From contig JBDHZK010000157.1 in NCBI GenBank assembly GCA_039811865.1, forward strand, positions 1 through 5,471: a DNA stretch of 5,471 bases, in the 5' to 3' direction. Shown here one piece after another: positions 1 to 5,471 of this stretch. A model generated the notes under the pieces. That model worked only from the letters and a program-made list of their open reading frames with translations, had not been told where the DNA came from and ran no database searches. This DNA is from JBDHZK01 sp039811865 (GTDB taxonomy: Bacteria > Actinomycetota > Actinomycetes > Propionibacteriales > Propionibacteriaceae). A program made the position numbers and the translations under genes. Position 1 is the first letter of the stretch. Each line of letters begins with the position of its first letter.

Positions 1-186
1 CACGATTCCCGCCAGCGCCAGGGCGGCCATCGCTACCTTGCAGGTCTCGCGGACGAGGAACTCGCTCGTGCCGACGAGTTCGAGGGTCAGCGGGGGATGG
101 TTGATCTGAACCGCGATGAACAGGGCGCCCGCTCCCGCGAGGGTGGCGCCGGCGACGCGTCCGAGTCGATTCGGAGAGGATTTCAC
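1..186 (-). CDS. Small integral membrane protein of unknown function (5' part, runs off left edge)
   Basis: An open frame of 62 codons starts at a GTG (184-186, read leftward) and stays open to the edge, so the C-terminal part is missing. The start is supported by an AGGAG at 195-199 with 8 nt spacing. The N-terminus is short and basic (VKSSPNRLGR), followed by a hydrophobic stretch at residues 11-27 that looks like a first membrane helix. A 20-residue polar loop follows (INHPPLTLELVGTSEFLVRE), then a second hydrophobic stretch from about residue 50 to the edge. I recognise the style of short multi-pass actinobacterial membrane proteins, often found beside LuxR-type regulators, but I cannot name the family or a function. 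It lies downstream of the LAL regulator on the same strand, with a structured gap of 121 nt, so separate regulation is likely. A signal peptide is a less likely reading of the first helix, because I see no AxA cleavage motif after it. Confidence 0.75.
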   Translation of the reverse strand, partial: MKSSPNRLGRVAGATLAGAGALFIAVQINHPPLTLELVGTSEFLVRETCKVAMAALALAGIV

Positions 187-194
187 GGTTGGAG

Positions 195-199
195 CTCCT
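195..199 (-). promoter_or_regulatory. Ribosome binding site of the left membrane protein gene
   Basis: CTCCT on the plus strand reads AGGAG on the minus strand, 8 nt before the GTG at 186. This is what fixes the start of the truncated membrane protein. Confidence 0.75.
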
Positions 200-210
200 G
201 GTCGTGGGAG

Positions 211-230
211 GCCCCGGACGGTTCCGGGGC
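211..230 (-). repeat. Perfect 8-bp GC-rich hairpin in the leader of the left membrane gene
   Basis: Arm GCCCCGGA (211-218) pairs perfectly with TCCGGGGC (223-230) around a 4-nt loop. No T-run follows on either strand, so it is not a classical intrinsic terminator. It ends 11 nt before the ribosome binding site of the leftward gene and does not cover it. It could be a U-less terminator for the LAL regulator transcript, a stabilising 5' leader hairpin, or an operator at DNA level. Confidence 0.6.
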
Positions 231-241
231 GTGCTCTCTCG

Positions 242-270
242 ACGCTAGGGCGGGTCCGGTCGGACCGAAT
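242..270 (-). promoter_or_regulatory. Possible promoter of the left membrane gene (-10 TAGCGT; poor -35)
   Basis: On the minus strand TAGCGT (247 to 242) fits the TANNNT pattern of a -10 box. With 17 nt spacing the -35 position is ATTCGG (270 to 265), a poor match to TTGACA. Such a weak -35 is common in promoters that depend on an activator. The predicted start of transcription is near 235, giving a leader of about 50 nt that contains the 211-230 hairpin. This is inference from short motifs only. Confidence 0.3.
253..266. repeat. Inverted repeat GGTCCG-GT-CGGACC, possible operator
   Basis: The two 6-bp arms (253-258 and 261-266) match perfectly around 2 nt. The site lies between the proposed -10 and the 270-285 palindrome, a position where a bound protein would block RNA polymerase. 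Short GC dyads are frequent in this base composition, so the support is modest. Confidence 0.35.
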
Positions 271-285
271 CACATGATGATGTGA
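270..285. promoter_or_regulatory. 16-bp palindrome TCACAT-GATG-ATGTGA, candidate operator
   Basis: Both 6-bp arms (270-275 and 280-285) are perfect and AT-rich compared with their surroundings, which makes a chance origin less likely than for the GC dyads nearby. It lies 22 bp past the LAL regulator stop codon and upstream of the left membrane gene. Its centre is about 42 bp before the predicted transcription start, a classic place for an activator that contacts the polymerase at -35. The bound protein is unknown. The LAL regulator, the response regulator at the right end, or an unlinked factor are all possible. Confidence 0.45.
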
Positions 286-307
286 GCGGGGCGGTGAATC
301 GGGGGTC

Positions 308-3055
308 TCACACCAGGCCGGACGCGCGTGCTCGGCTGACGGCGGCCCGGCGCGTGCGCACCTCCAACTTGGCGAAGATGTGCTTGGTGTGGGTGCGCAG
401 CGTGTTGATGGATACGAACAGGTGAGCCGCGATCTCCGGGCCGCTCAGGTCGGTGGCGAGCATCCGCAGCACCTCACTCTCACGTTCGCTGAGGGCCCCA
501 CCGTGGCGGGTGGGAATCGCCAGGCTCGTGGTCGCCGGCTTGGCCTGCCGTAGGCGACGGGCGGCAGCGGCGAGGTCGGCCGAGCCCGAGGACGCCAGCC
601 GTCCGAGCAGGTCATGGATGGGTGCTCCCTCGTCGAGGAACAGCCGCGCGTACCCGGCTGGCACCCCCGAGCCCACCGCGATTCCAAGGGACTCGGTGGC
701 CTGCGTCGGCATACCGGCGCTGTGCTGAAGGAGGGCTTGGACCGTCCGCGCTTCGATGAGGCTGCCCCCCCGGCCGGCTCGTTCAGCCGCGGCGATCGTG
801 CCATCTATGGACGACAGCACTGTCCGGACTTCCCGGTCGCTGGCCTGGCCGGCCCGTCGGTTGGTGGCCACGAGTCGGGCATAGGTCAACTGCTCGTCCT
901 CGCGGAGAAAATCCTCCGGGTCAGCCCGGGCGACGGCGTGCTGTTCGGCCCACAGCTGAGCCTCGGCGAGCCGTCCGGACCTGATCAGTACGCGCGCCCT
1001 GGCGGCATGGAGCGGGCGGGTCTCGGGAAAGAACCCAGGCCGATGGAGGCGGACCGCTTCGTCGATGTCCCGCAGCGCGGCTTCGAACTGGCCGTCGGCG
1101 ACCAGCAGTGCCGCGCGCACCGTGAACCACCTGAACCGGTTCTCCGGAAGGGACGCGCCGTCGCCCAGGTCTGCGGCCTGCTCCAGTTGCGAAGCCGCGG
1201 CGTCGAGGCGGTCGGCTTCCCGCAGCACGTCCGCCAGGCCCACGTGCAGGTCGCCGACCACCGCGGCGGATGGAGTGCTTCGTGCGCGGGTCAACGCCGC
1301 GCGATAGAGGCGCTCCGCCTCGGCCGGGCGGCCGTCCGCCATGGCCATCGCCCCCAGGACGACGGTGGCTCCGGCGGCGTCGGTGTCGTTTCCCGCGGCG
1401 GACAGCTCTGCCACGGCCCCACCGAAGACGTCGATGGCGATCGCCATCGACCCGGTTGCCCAATGGGCCAGCCCCAGGAAGCCGGCCGCCGCCCCGCGCA
1501 CGAAGTGATCTCCCGGCGCTGCCGCGCCGAGAGCCGCCTCGGCGTGCGCAACGGTGGCGGCCCGGTCACCGGATGCCTGCGCGAGCGAAGCGCGGAAGAG
1601 CTGGATCTCGGCGGGCACGGTGCGCAGGGCGCCCGACCTCGCGGCGGCGACAGCGGCGGGCACCTGGGGCACCGGGCAACTCGCATCGAGATCGGCCAAG
1701 GCCGCCTCGGCGGCGTCCAGCCAGTCGGCCGACGAAGCCAGGTCCCCTTGGGAGATGTTTGCCGCGGCACGAATTGTCGCCAGGAGGGGCCGTTTGCCGA
1801 CTTCGGCGTCGGTCAGAGTGTCGATCCATCCGATTAGGCGCCGATCGCGGCGTTCTCGCCGCAGAGCCGGGGCGGCGCACTCCAGCAGATCGGCGAGCAG
1901 TCCCTGGTCGTCGGTCAGGGCTGCGTGCCTCAGGGCGTCCTCCAGCAGGCCCTGGCTCGCGTACCAGGCGCTGGCCGTGTGGTGCAGCCGTCCGATGACC
2001 TCGGGCTGCTCCAGAGCGAGCCGGTTTCGCAGCGCCTCCGCGAACAAGGGGTGAAAGCGGTAGTACCCGGGTTCGACGTCCGCGGTCAGGAAGACGTTGG
2101 CGCGCTCCAAAGCTTCGAGTTGGCGCTGCCCGCCGGTGTTCCCCGAGACCGCGTCACACACCGGCCCGGACAACCGATCCAGCACCGAAGTGCGCATCAG
2201 GAAGCTTCGGACCTCGGGAGGCTGGACGTCGAGCACCTCCTCAACCAGGTAGTCGAGGACGAATCGGTGGGTTCCGTTGAAGGCCTGGATGAAGTCGTCG
2301 ACGTCTTCGGGGCCCGCCGACAGGTGCGCCAACGCGGAAACGCCGGCCAGTTGAAGCCCGGCGACCCAGCCTTCGGTCTTGGCCACCAGGGCTTCGACTT
2401 GGGCGGGTCGGAGAGCGAGCCCAAGGACGGTTCGGAAGAAGGCGGCGGCTTCGGCGTCGCTGAACCTGAGTTCGGCGTCGCGGATCTCCACCAACTCCCC
2501 CCGTGCCCGGAAGCGGGCCAACGAAAGCGCGGGGTCAGCCCGGGAGGTGGCCGCGACCACGACCTGCGGCGGCAGGTTGTCCACCAAGAAGGCGAGCGCA
2601 TCGGCCGCCCCCGGGCCGCCGGATACCAGGTGGAGATCGTCCAGGGCGATCACCGTCAAGCCCGGCGCTTCGTCAAGTGACTCCAGCAGGGCCGCGAGCA
2701 GGTCTTCGGCGCTGCCCCGCCCCTCACGGAGGAGAGCATTGGCGTGCGCGGCAACCTCGGCGTCGACCGCGTGGACGGAAGCGATGAGGTCGGAGGTGAA
2801 CTGAACGGGGTCCGCGTCCGAGTCATCCAGACTGACCCACGCCACCCGGGCTGATCGGTCCTGGGTGTCGTCTGCCTGCCTCAGTTCACCCAGCCAGTGC
2901 CTCAGCAGCGTGGTCTTTCCCCAGCCAGGCGCCGCCGAGAGCAGCACCAGCCGGGGCCGGGAGTCGCCGAGGAACGGGTTCGCCAGACGTGGACGCGGCA
3001 GGGTCGCCCGACGCGGAGTCGGGAGCCGCAGCTTGGCGCCGAGTGACACGCTCAC
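308..3055 (-). CDS. LuxR family transcriptional regulator, large ATP-binding MalT/LAL type
   Basis: This encodes a cytoplasmic signal-dependent activator of the STAND class, about 915 residues, the usual size of MalT-like regulators. Walker A is APGWGKTT at residues 42-49 and Walker B is VIALDDLH at 135-142. Then come a sensor-type TSR at 170-172, the family hallmark EGWVAGLQLAG near 228-238, FVLDYLVEEVL at 265-275, and the winged-helix motif YRFHPLFAEALR at 332-343. Residues from about 350 to 850 are Ala/Leu-rich helical repeats of TPR type, where MalT binds its ligand. Residues 855-915 form a LuxR helix-turn-helix (LSERESEVLRML, then EIAAHLFVSINTLRTHTKHIF). In the family, ATP and an inducer drive oligomerisation and activation; the inducer here is unknown. 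The start is uncertain. The frame is open to a GTG at 3175, but relatives begin just before the AKLRLPTPRR motif, which favours GTG at 3055 or 3049. None has a good ribosome binding site. It is divergent from the membrane protein/kinase operon. Confidence 0.93.
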   Translation of the reverse strand: MSVSLGAKLRLPTPRRATLPRPRLANPFLGDSRPRLVLLSAAPGWGKTTLLRHWLGELRQADDTQDRSARVAWVSLDDSDADPVQFTSDLIASVHAVDAEVAAHANALLREGRGSAEDLLAALLESLDEAPGLTVIALDDLHLVSGGPGAADALAFLVDNLPPQVVVAATSRADPALSLARFRARGELVEIRDAELRFSDAEAAAFFRTVLGLALRPAQVEALVAKTEGWVAGLQLAGVSALAHLSAGPEDVDDFIQAFNGTHRFVLDYLVEEVLDVQPPEVRSFLMRTSVLDRLSGPVCDAVSGNTGGQRQLEALERANVFLTADVEPGYYRFHPLFAEALRNRLALEQPEVIGRLHHTASAWYASQGLLEDALRHAALTDDQGLLADLLECAAPALRRERRDRRLIGWIDTLTDAEVGKRPLLATIRAAANISQGDLASSADWLDAAEAALADLDASCPVPQVPAAVAAARSGALRTVPAEIQLFRASLAQASGDRAATVAHAEAALGAAAPGDHFVRGAAAGFLGLAHWATGSMAIAIDVFGGAVAELSAAGNDTDAAGATVVLGAMAMADGRPAEAERLYRAALTRARSTPSAAVVGDLHVGLADVLREADRLDAAASQLEQAADLGDGASLPENRFRWFTVRAALLVADGQFEAALRDIDEAVRLHRPGFFPETRPLHAARARVLIRSGRLAEAQLWAEQHAVARADPEDFLREDEQLTYARLVATNRRAGQASDREVRTVLSSIDGTIAAAERAGRGGSLIEARTVQALLQHSAGMPTQATESLGIAVGSGVPAGYARLFLDEGAPIHDLLGRLASSGSADLAAAARRLRQAKPATTSLAIPTRHGGALSERESEVLRMLATDLSGPEIAAHLFVSINTLRTHTKHIFAKLEVRTRRAAVSRARASGLV

Positions 3056-3131
3056 ACCGTAACGGCGCACCAAGGGTGTGGCCGCCCCGCCAGACAGCGG
3101 ACTGGCTCGCACCCCCATGGGCGCCGCGCCC

Positions 3132-3146
3132 AGCCACCGAGTGGTT
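3132..3146. repeat. Imperfect dyad AGCCAC-CGA-GTGGTT
   Basis: Arms at 3132-3137 and 3141-3146 match at five of six positions (the sixth would be a G-U pair in RNA). The half-site CCAC/GTGG recurs in the next dyad 13 bp away, so the two could be related protein-binding sites upstream of the LAL regulator. Confidence 0.3.
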
Positions 3147-3158
3147 GTTGGTAGAGGG

Positions 3159-3178
3159 CGTGTGGCGGCGACCACGCG
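3159..3178. repeat. Imperfect dyad with 7-bp arms spanning the outermost possible LAL start
   Basis: CGTGTGG (3159-3165) and CCACGCG (3172-3178) pair at six of seven positions around 6 nt. The dyad covers the GTG at 3175 and shares the GTGG/CCAC core with the 3132-3146 dyad. This fits a control site better than a translation start. Confidence 0.3.
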
Positions 3179-3261
3179 GCCAGGGCGCCCAATCGATCAT
3201 TCCGACTCAAACCAAGCCCCCGCGCCGACCGAAGGCACTGGCGAAGAGCCGTACTTTCGGC

Positions 3262-3297
3262 CAGGGGAAGTCGAGCCCTGCGCCGGAGGTGCCGGCG
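3262..3297. repeat. Two adjacent inverted repeats upstream of the membrane protein operon
   Basis: CAGGG (3262-3266) pairs with CCCTG (3276-3280) around 9 nt. Directly abutting it, CGCCGG (3281-3286) pairs with CCGGCG (3292-3297) around 5 nt. They lie 57-92 bp before the start of the rightward operon and could be operators or leader hairpins. Arms are short and GC-rich, so chance is possible. Confidence 0.3.
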
Positions 3298-3343
3298 GTC
3301 CGGGCCAGCCATCGTTGAGGGACACCATCCGAACTGACACCTT

Positions 3344-3347
3344 GGAG
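3344..3347 (+). promoter_or_regulatory. Ribosome binding site GGAG of the DUF6326-like gene
   Basis: GGAG stands 6 nt before the ATG at 3354. It decides between this start and upstream in-frame codons back to 3078, which would run through the divergent promoter region and the other gene's 5' end. Confidence 0.7.
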
Positions 3348-3353
3348 TCACAG

Positions 3354-3842
3354 ATGACAACCGAACGAGCCGAACGAGCCGAGCTTAAGAACCCGCAGGT
3401 GCCGATCCAGGCGAAGCTCGCCGCCGCCTGGACCGGCTTCATGTTCCTCTACGTCTACGTCGACCTGCTCGGGCTGTACAAGCCGGGCATGGTTCAGGAC
3501 ATCCTCAACGGCAAGGTGTTCACATTCGACATCTCCGAGACCTTCGCGGTCCTTGCCCTAGCGGCCACGGCGATCCCGGCCGTCATGATCTTGCTCTCCA
3601 CGACGCTGCCCGCCCGAGCCAACCGCCTGGCGAACCTCACCGTCGCCACGATTCTGCTCCCCTACATGGCGTTCAACCTGGCCGGCGGGGAATGGCCGTT
3701 CTACTACGGGCTGGGCTTCGCGGTCGAGCTGATCTTCCTGGCGTTCATCCTGTGGTCGGCGTGGACGTGGCCCCGTACGTCCGCGACGTCGGTGCCGGAC
3801 TCGGCCAGCTCACCCCGATCGCACGCTCACTCCCTACGCTGA
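3354..3842 (+). CDS. DUF6326-like four-helix membrane protein
   Basis: This gene encodes 162 residues and starts at an ATG with a GGAG site 6 nt upstream. After a charged N-terminus (residues 1-20, with the repeat ERAERAE) come four likely membrane helices at about 22-41, 64-85, 94-111 and 116-137. The segment from VPIQAKLAAAWTGFMFLYVYVDLLGLYKPG through the short loop ending in FDISETFA, then LPARANRLANL before helix 3 and the WSAWTWPRT ending, matches my recollection of DUF6326 proteins. Their function is not known. The tail after residue 141 is rich in Ser, Ala, Pro and His and looks disordered. The kinase gene begins 7 nt after its stop, so the two are very likely co-transcribed, and it may be a membrane partner or a target of that signalling pair. 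The assignment to DUF6326 is from memory, not from a search. Confidence 0.85.
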   Translation: MTTERAERAELKNPQVPIQAKLAAAWTGFMFLYVYVDLLGLYKPGMVQDILNGKVFTFDISETFAVLALAATAIPAVMILLSTTLPARANRLANLTVATILLPYMAFNLAGGEWPFYYGLGFAVELIFLAFILWSAWTWPRTSATSVPDSASSPRSHAHSLR

Positions 3843-3849
3843 AGCGGTG

Positions 3850-4983
3850 ATGGCCGCCTGGCGCTCGTTGTGGCGCGAACCACGTCCGGTTGCTCCACCG
3901 GGCGTGGTTCGTTCCGACTGGCTGTTCGCCGGCGGGTTCGGGGCCGTCGCGCTGGCCGAGGGCATCGCCCGAGCGAACCTGCCGGGACAGCCGTACGTGA
4001 CGGTGCTCGCCTTGGCGCTGGTGCCCCTCCTGCTGTGGCGGCGGAGCCGTCCTCTGCTGACCTGCCTGATCGGCTTCGGCATCGCCGGGCTGCTGTCGCT
4101 CGTCCAATGGTTCACGCGGAGCGAGAGTCTTGGTCTGGCCTGCATGATGGTCATCCTCGTCCTGCTCTACAACCTGGTGCGATGGGGCTCGGGACGAGAG
4201 ATCACCTTGGGCACGGTGTTCGTCGCGGCGGTCGTTTCGTTGGGCATGGCCGTCGCGTCGGCCGACTTGACCACCGTGTTGGGCGGCAGCCTGTTGCTGC
4301 TGCTGTTCGTGGGGTTAGGGGCGCTGTTGCGCTACCGCTCCGACCTTTGGCAGCGCCAACTCCTCCAGATCCGCAGCCAAGAACGCCTGGAACTGGCCCG
4401 GGAGTTGCATGACACCGTGGCCCACCACGTGTCGGCCATCGCCGTGCAAGCGCAAGCCGGCGGCGTGGTGGCCGCCACGCGACCCGAGAGTGCGACCAAG
4501 ATTCTCGCCGCCATCGAGGCCGAGGCGTCGCGCACCCTGGAAGAGATGAGGGCCATGGTGCGCGTACTGCGCGAGGACGGATCGGACGGGTACGCGCCCG
4601 GGTTGGGCGTCGCGGACCTGCCCGTGCTGGCACGTCCGGACGCGACCCCCGCCGTCACGGTCTCGACCGTCGGATCCTTGGCCCGGCTGCCGCGTCAGGT
4701 GGACGCCGCGATCTACCGGCTGGCGCAAGAGGCGCTGACCAACGCCGTCCGGCACGCGCGGGGCGCGACCCGAGTCCAGATCGACGTCAGCCGAGCCGGC
4801 GACGTGGTCAGGTTGCGGGTCGTCGATGACGGGCTGACCCTGCCCGGGCCGCGGGCGGAGCCCGGCTTCGGCCTGACTGGCATGGCCGAACGCGCCCATC
4901 TGCTCGGCGGGACCCTCTCCGCCGGGCCAGCGCCGGACGGGGGCTGGGCGGTGGAGGCCGTGCTCCCGGTGGAGGCTCGGTAG
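3850..4983 (+). CDS. NarL-family sensor histidine kinase, multi-pass membrane N-terminus
   Basis: This is a 377-residue sensor kinase of the HisKA_3/HATPase_c type. About five or six hydrophobic segments lie between residues 25 and 161 with only short loops, so no sizeable extracellular sensor domain exists. Such kinases usually sense within or through the membrane. The phospho-accepting H-box is ERLELARELHDTVAHHV with His187 (codon 4408-4410). The ATPase domain has the N-box QEALTNAVRHA with Asn298, DDG at 326-328, and GFGLTGMAERAHLLGG from 339. The second glycine usually found after DDG is replaced (LTLPG follows). The start could be ATG 3850 or the GTG just before it at 3847; GAAG at 3841-3844 gives weak support to ATG. 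A rare TTA leucine codon lies at 4315-4317. The product should phosphorylate the response regulator whose start codon overlaps this stop. The signal is unknown. Confidence 0.93.
   Translation: MAAWRSLWREPRPVAPPGVVRSDWLFAGGFGAVALAEGIARANLPGQPYVTVLALALVPLLLWRRSRPLLTCLIGFGIAGLLSLVQWFTRSESLGLACMMVILVLLYNLVRWGSGREITLGTVFVAAVVSLGMAVASADLTTVLGGSLLLLLFVGLGALLRYRSDLWQRQLLQIRSQERLELARELHDTVAHHVSAIAVQAQAGGVVAATRPESATKILAAIEAEASRTLEEMRAMVRVLREDGSDGYAPGLGVADLPVLARPDATPAVTVSTVGSLARLPRQVDAAIYRLAQEALTNAVRHARGATRVQIDVSRAGDVVRLRVVDDGLTLPGPRAEPGFGLTGMAERAHLLGGTLSAGPAPDGGWAVEAVLPVEAR
4315..4317 (+). other. In-frame TTA leucine codon in the kinase gene
   Basis: The reading is TTC-GTG-GGG-TTA-GGG, coding Leu156 in the last membrane segment. 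I found no other in-frame TTA in the genes of this window. In Streptomyces such codons need the bldA tRNA and often mark developmentally timed genes. Whether that applies depends on the host genus. Confidence 0.85.
4971..4975 (+). promoter_or_regulatory. Ribosome binding site GGAGG of the response regulator
   Basis: GGAGG lies inside the end of the kinase gene, 7 nt before the GTG at 4983. It confirms the overlapping start and suggests translational coupling. Confidence 0.8.
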
Positions 4984-5471
4984 TGAGCATCCGCGTTGTG
5001 GTCGCCGACGATCAGGAACTGGTCCGGACCGGCCTGGTGATGATCCTGGGTGCCCAGCCCGACCTCGAGGTCGTCGGAGAGGCGGCCGACGGACCAAGTG
5101 CGCTCGCGGTGGCGACCCGCCTGCGTCCCGACGTGCTGTTGGTGGACATCCGGATGCCCGGAATGGACGGCGTCGAGGTCACCCGACGCCTGGCCGGGCC
5201 GGACGTGACGGACCCCATGGCGGTCGTGGTCATCACGACGTTCGACCTGGACGAGTACGTGCTGGGCGCCTTGCGTGCCGGTGCGCGCGGTTTCCTGCTC
5301 AAGAACGCCGGGCCGGAACTGCTCGTCCAGGCCATCCACGCCGCGGCCAACGGGGACGCGCTGATCGCCCCCAACATCACCCGCCGGCTGTTGGAGACGT
5401 TCGTCGACCAGGTGCCCCAGCGGCCGAGTGAACCCGTAGACCCGCTCACCGAGCGCGAGGAGCAAGTGCTC
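4983..5471 (+). CDS. NarL/FixJ-family response regulator (3' end cut by window edge)
   Basis: The GTG start shares one base with the kinase stop (TAGTG) and has a strong GGAGG site 7 nt upstream. The 163 visible residues contain a full receiver domain. Asp9 and Asp10 form the acidic pocket, Asp55 is the phosphorylation site (LLVDIRMPGMDG), Thr85 and Lys107 (ITTFDLDEYV, GFLLKN) complete the switch site. After a linker at about 138-153, the LuxR-type helix-turn-helix begins with DPLTEREEQVL and is interrupted by the edge, so about 50-60 residues are missing. It is the obvious partner of the kinase encoded just before it. Targets cannot be read from the sequence; autoregulation of the operon through the dyads at 3262-3297 is a guess. 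All catalytic residues are intact. Confidence 0.95.
   Translation, partial: MSIRVVVADDQELVRTGLVMILGAQPDLEVVGEAADGPSALAVATRLRPDVLLVDIRMPGMDGVEVTRRLAGPDVTDPMAVVVITTFDLDEYVLGALRAGARGFLLKNAGPELLVQAIHAAANGDALIAPNITRRLLETFVDQVPQRPSEPVDPLTEREEQVL

Larger units (their letters stand above)
3056..3353. other. Divergent control region between the LAL regulator and the rightward operon
   Basis: This gap of about 300 bp must hold the promoters of both directions. I find no convincing -35/-10 pair on either strand. A TACTTT at 3252-3257 resembles a -10 but lacks a -35. Several small dyads are present and listed separately. The part 3056-3175 is also open in the LAL reading frame, but its outermost codons (ACA, CCT, CTA, CCA, ACA, ACT) are less G/C-rich at third positions than the body of the gene, so I regard it as mainly non-coding. 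No RNA gene or mobile element is seen. Confidence 0.55.

Noticed and set aside
211..230. Classical rho-independent terminator
   Set aside because: The stem is strong but no T-rich tract follows on either strand.
97..285. Plus-strand open frame of 62 codons at the left end
   Set aside because: It overlaps the minus-strand membrane gene that has a ribosome binding site and sensible hydrophobic segments; the plus-strand product is low-complexity and without features.
614..1837. Open frame of 407 codons on the plus strand opposite the LAL regulator
   Set aside because: Long antisense frames are expected opposite high-GC genes. Its product is Gly/Arg/Pro-rich with no recognisable motif, while the opposite strand shows clear LAL family sequence.
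3315..3343. Promoter with TTGAGG as -35 for the rightward operon
   Set aside because: At 16-18 nt spacing there is no -10-like hexamer (CACCTT at 17 nt), and the start of transcription would fall on the ribosome binding site or start codon.
3078..3353. Upstream in-frame extension of the DUF6326-like protein
   Set aside because: It would cross the divergent control region and the 5' end of the LAL frame; the ATG at 3354 has a good ribosome binding site and fits the family's start.
4315..5097. Minus-strand open frame of 260 codons across the kinase and regulator
   Set aside because: It is a shadow of two well-supported plus-strand genes, and its translation shows no domain.

Overview
The window is high-GC DNA (G/C-rich at third codon positions, several GTG starts) with gene families typical of actinomycetes: a MalT/LAL-type LuxR regulator, a NarL-type two-component pair and small multi-pass membrane proteins. 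It looks like an ordinary chromosomal regulatory neighbourhood. I see no rRNA, tRNA, CRISPR array, insertion sequence or phage gene. The genus cannot be fixed from the sequence; Streptomyces or a relative is plausible.

Left part, minus strand: a very large LAL regulator (stop at 308, most likely start at 3055, open frame to 3175) is followed after a short gap by the 5' part of a small membrane protein gene that runs off the left edge (start 186). The gap between them is unusually structured. It holds a 16-bp palindrome (270-285), a second dyad (253-266), a possible -10 box (242-247), a strong GC hairpin (211-230) and a clear ribosome binding site (195-199). The membrane gene therefore probably has its own regulated promoter.

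Middle: the divergent control region (about 3056-3353) separates the regulator from a rightward operon. It has several small inverted repeats but no convincing -35/-10 pair.

Right part, plus strand: a four-helix membrane protein resembling the DUF6326 family (3354-3842), a NarL-family sensor histidine kinase with a hydrophobic multi-pass N-terminus (3850-4983), and its response regulator (4983 onward, cut by the right edge in the HTH domain). Gene spacing is 7 nt and then a 1-nt overlap, so these three are very likely one transcript. The kinase should pass phosphate from His187 to Asp55 of the regulator, which would then bind DNA.

The most notable points are a TTA leucine codon in the kinase gene (possible bldA-type control if this is a streptomycete), the palindrome placed about -42 from a predicted start site, and a layout in which two different regulatory systems each sit beside a small membrane protein of unknown function. 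Nothing here amounts to a clearly new system.
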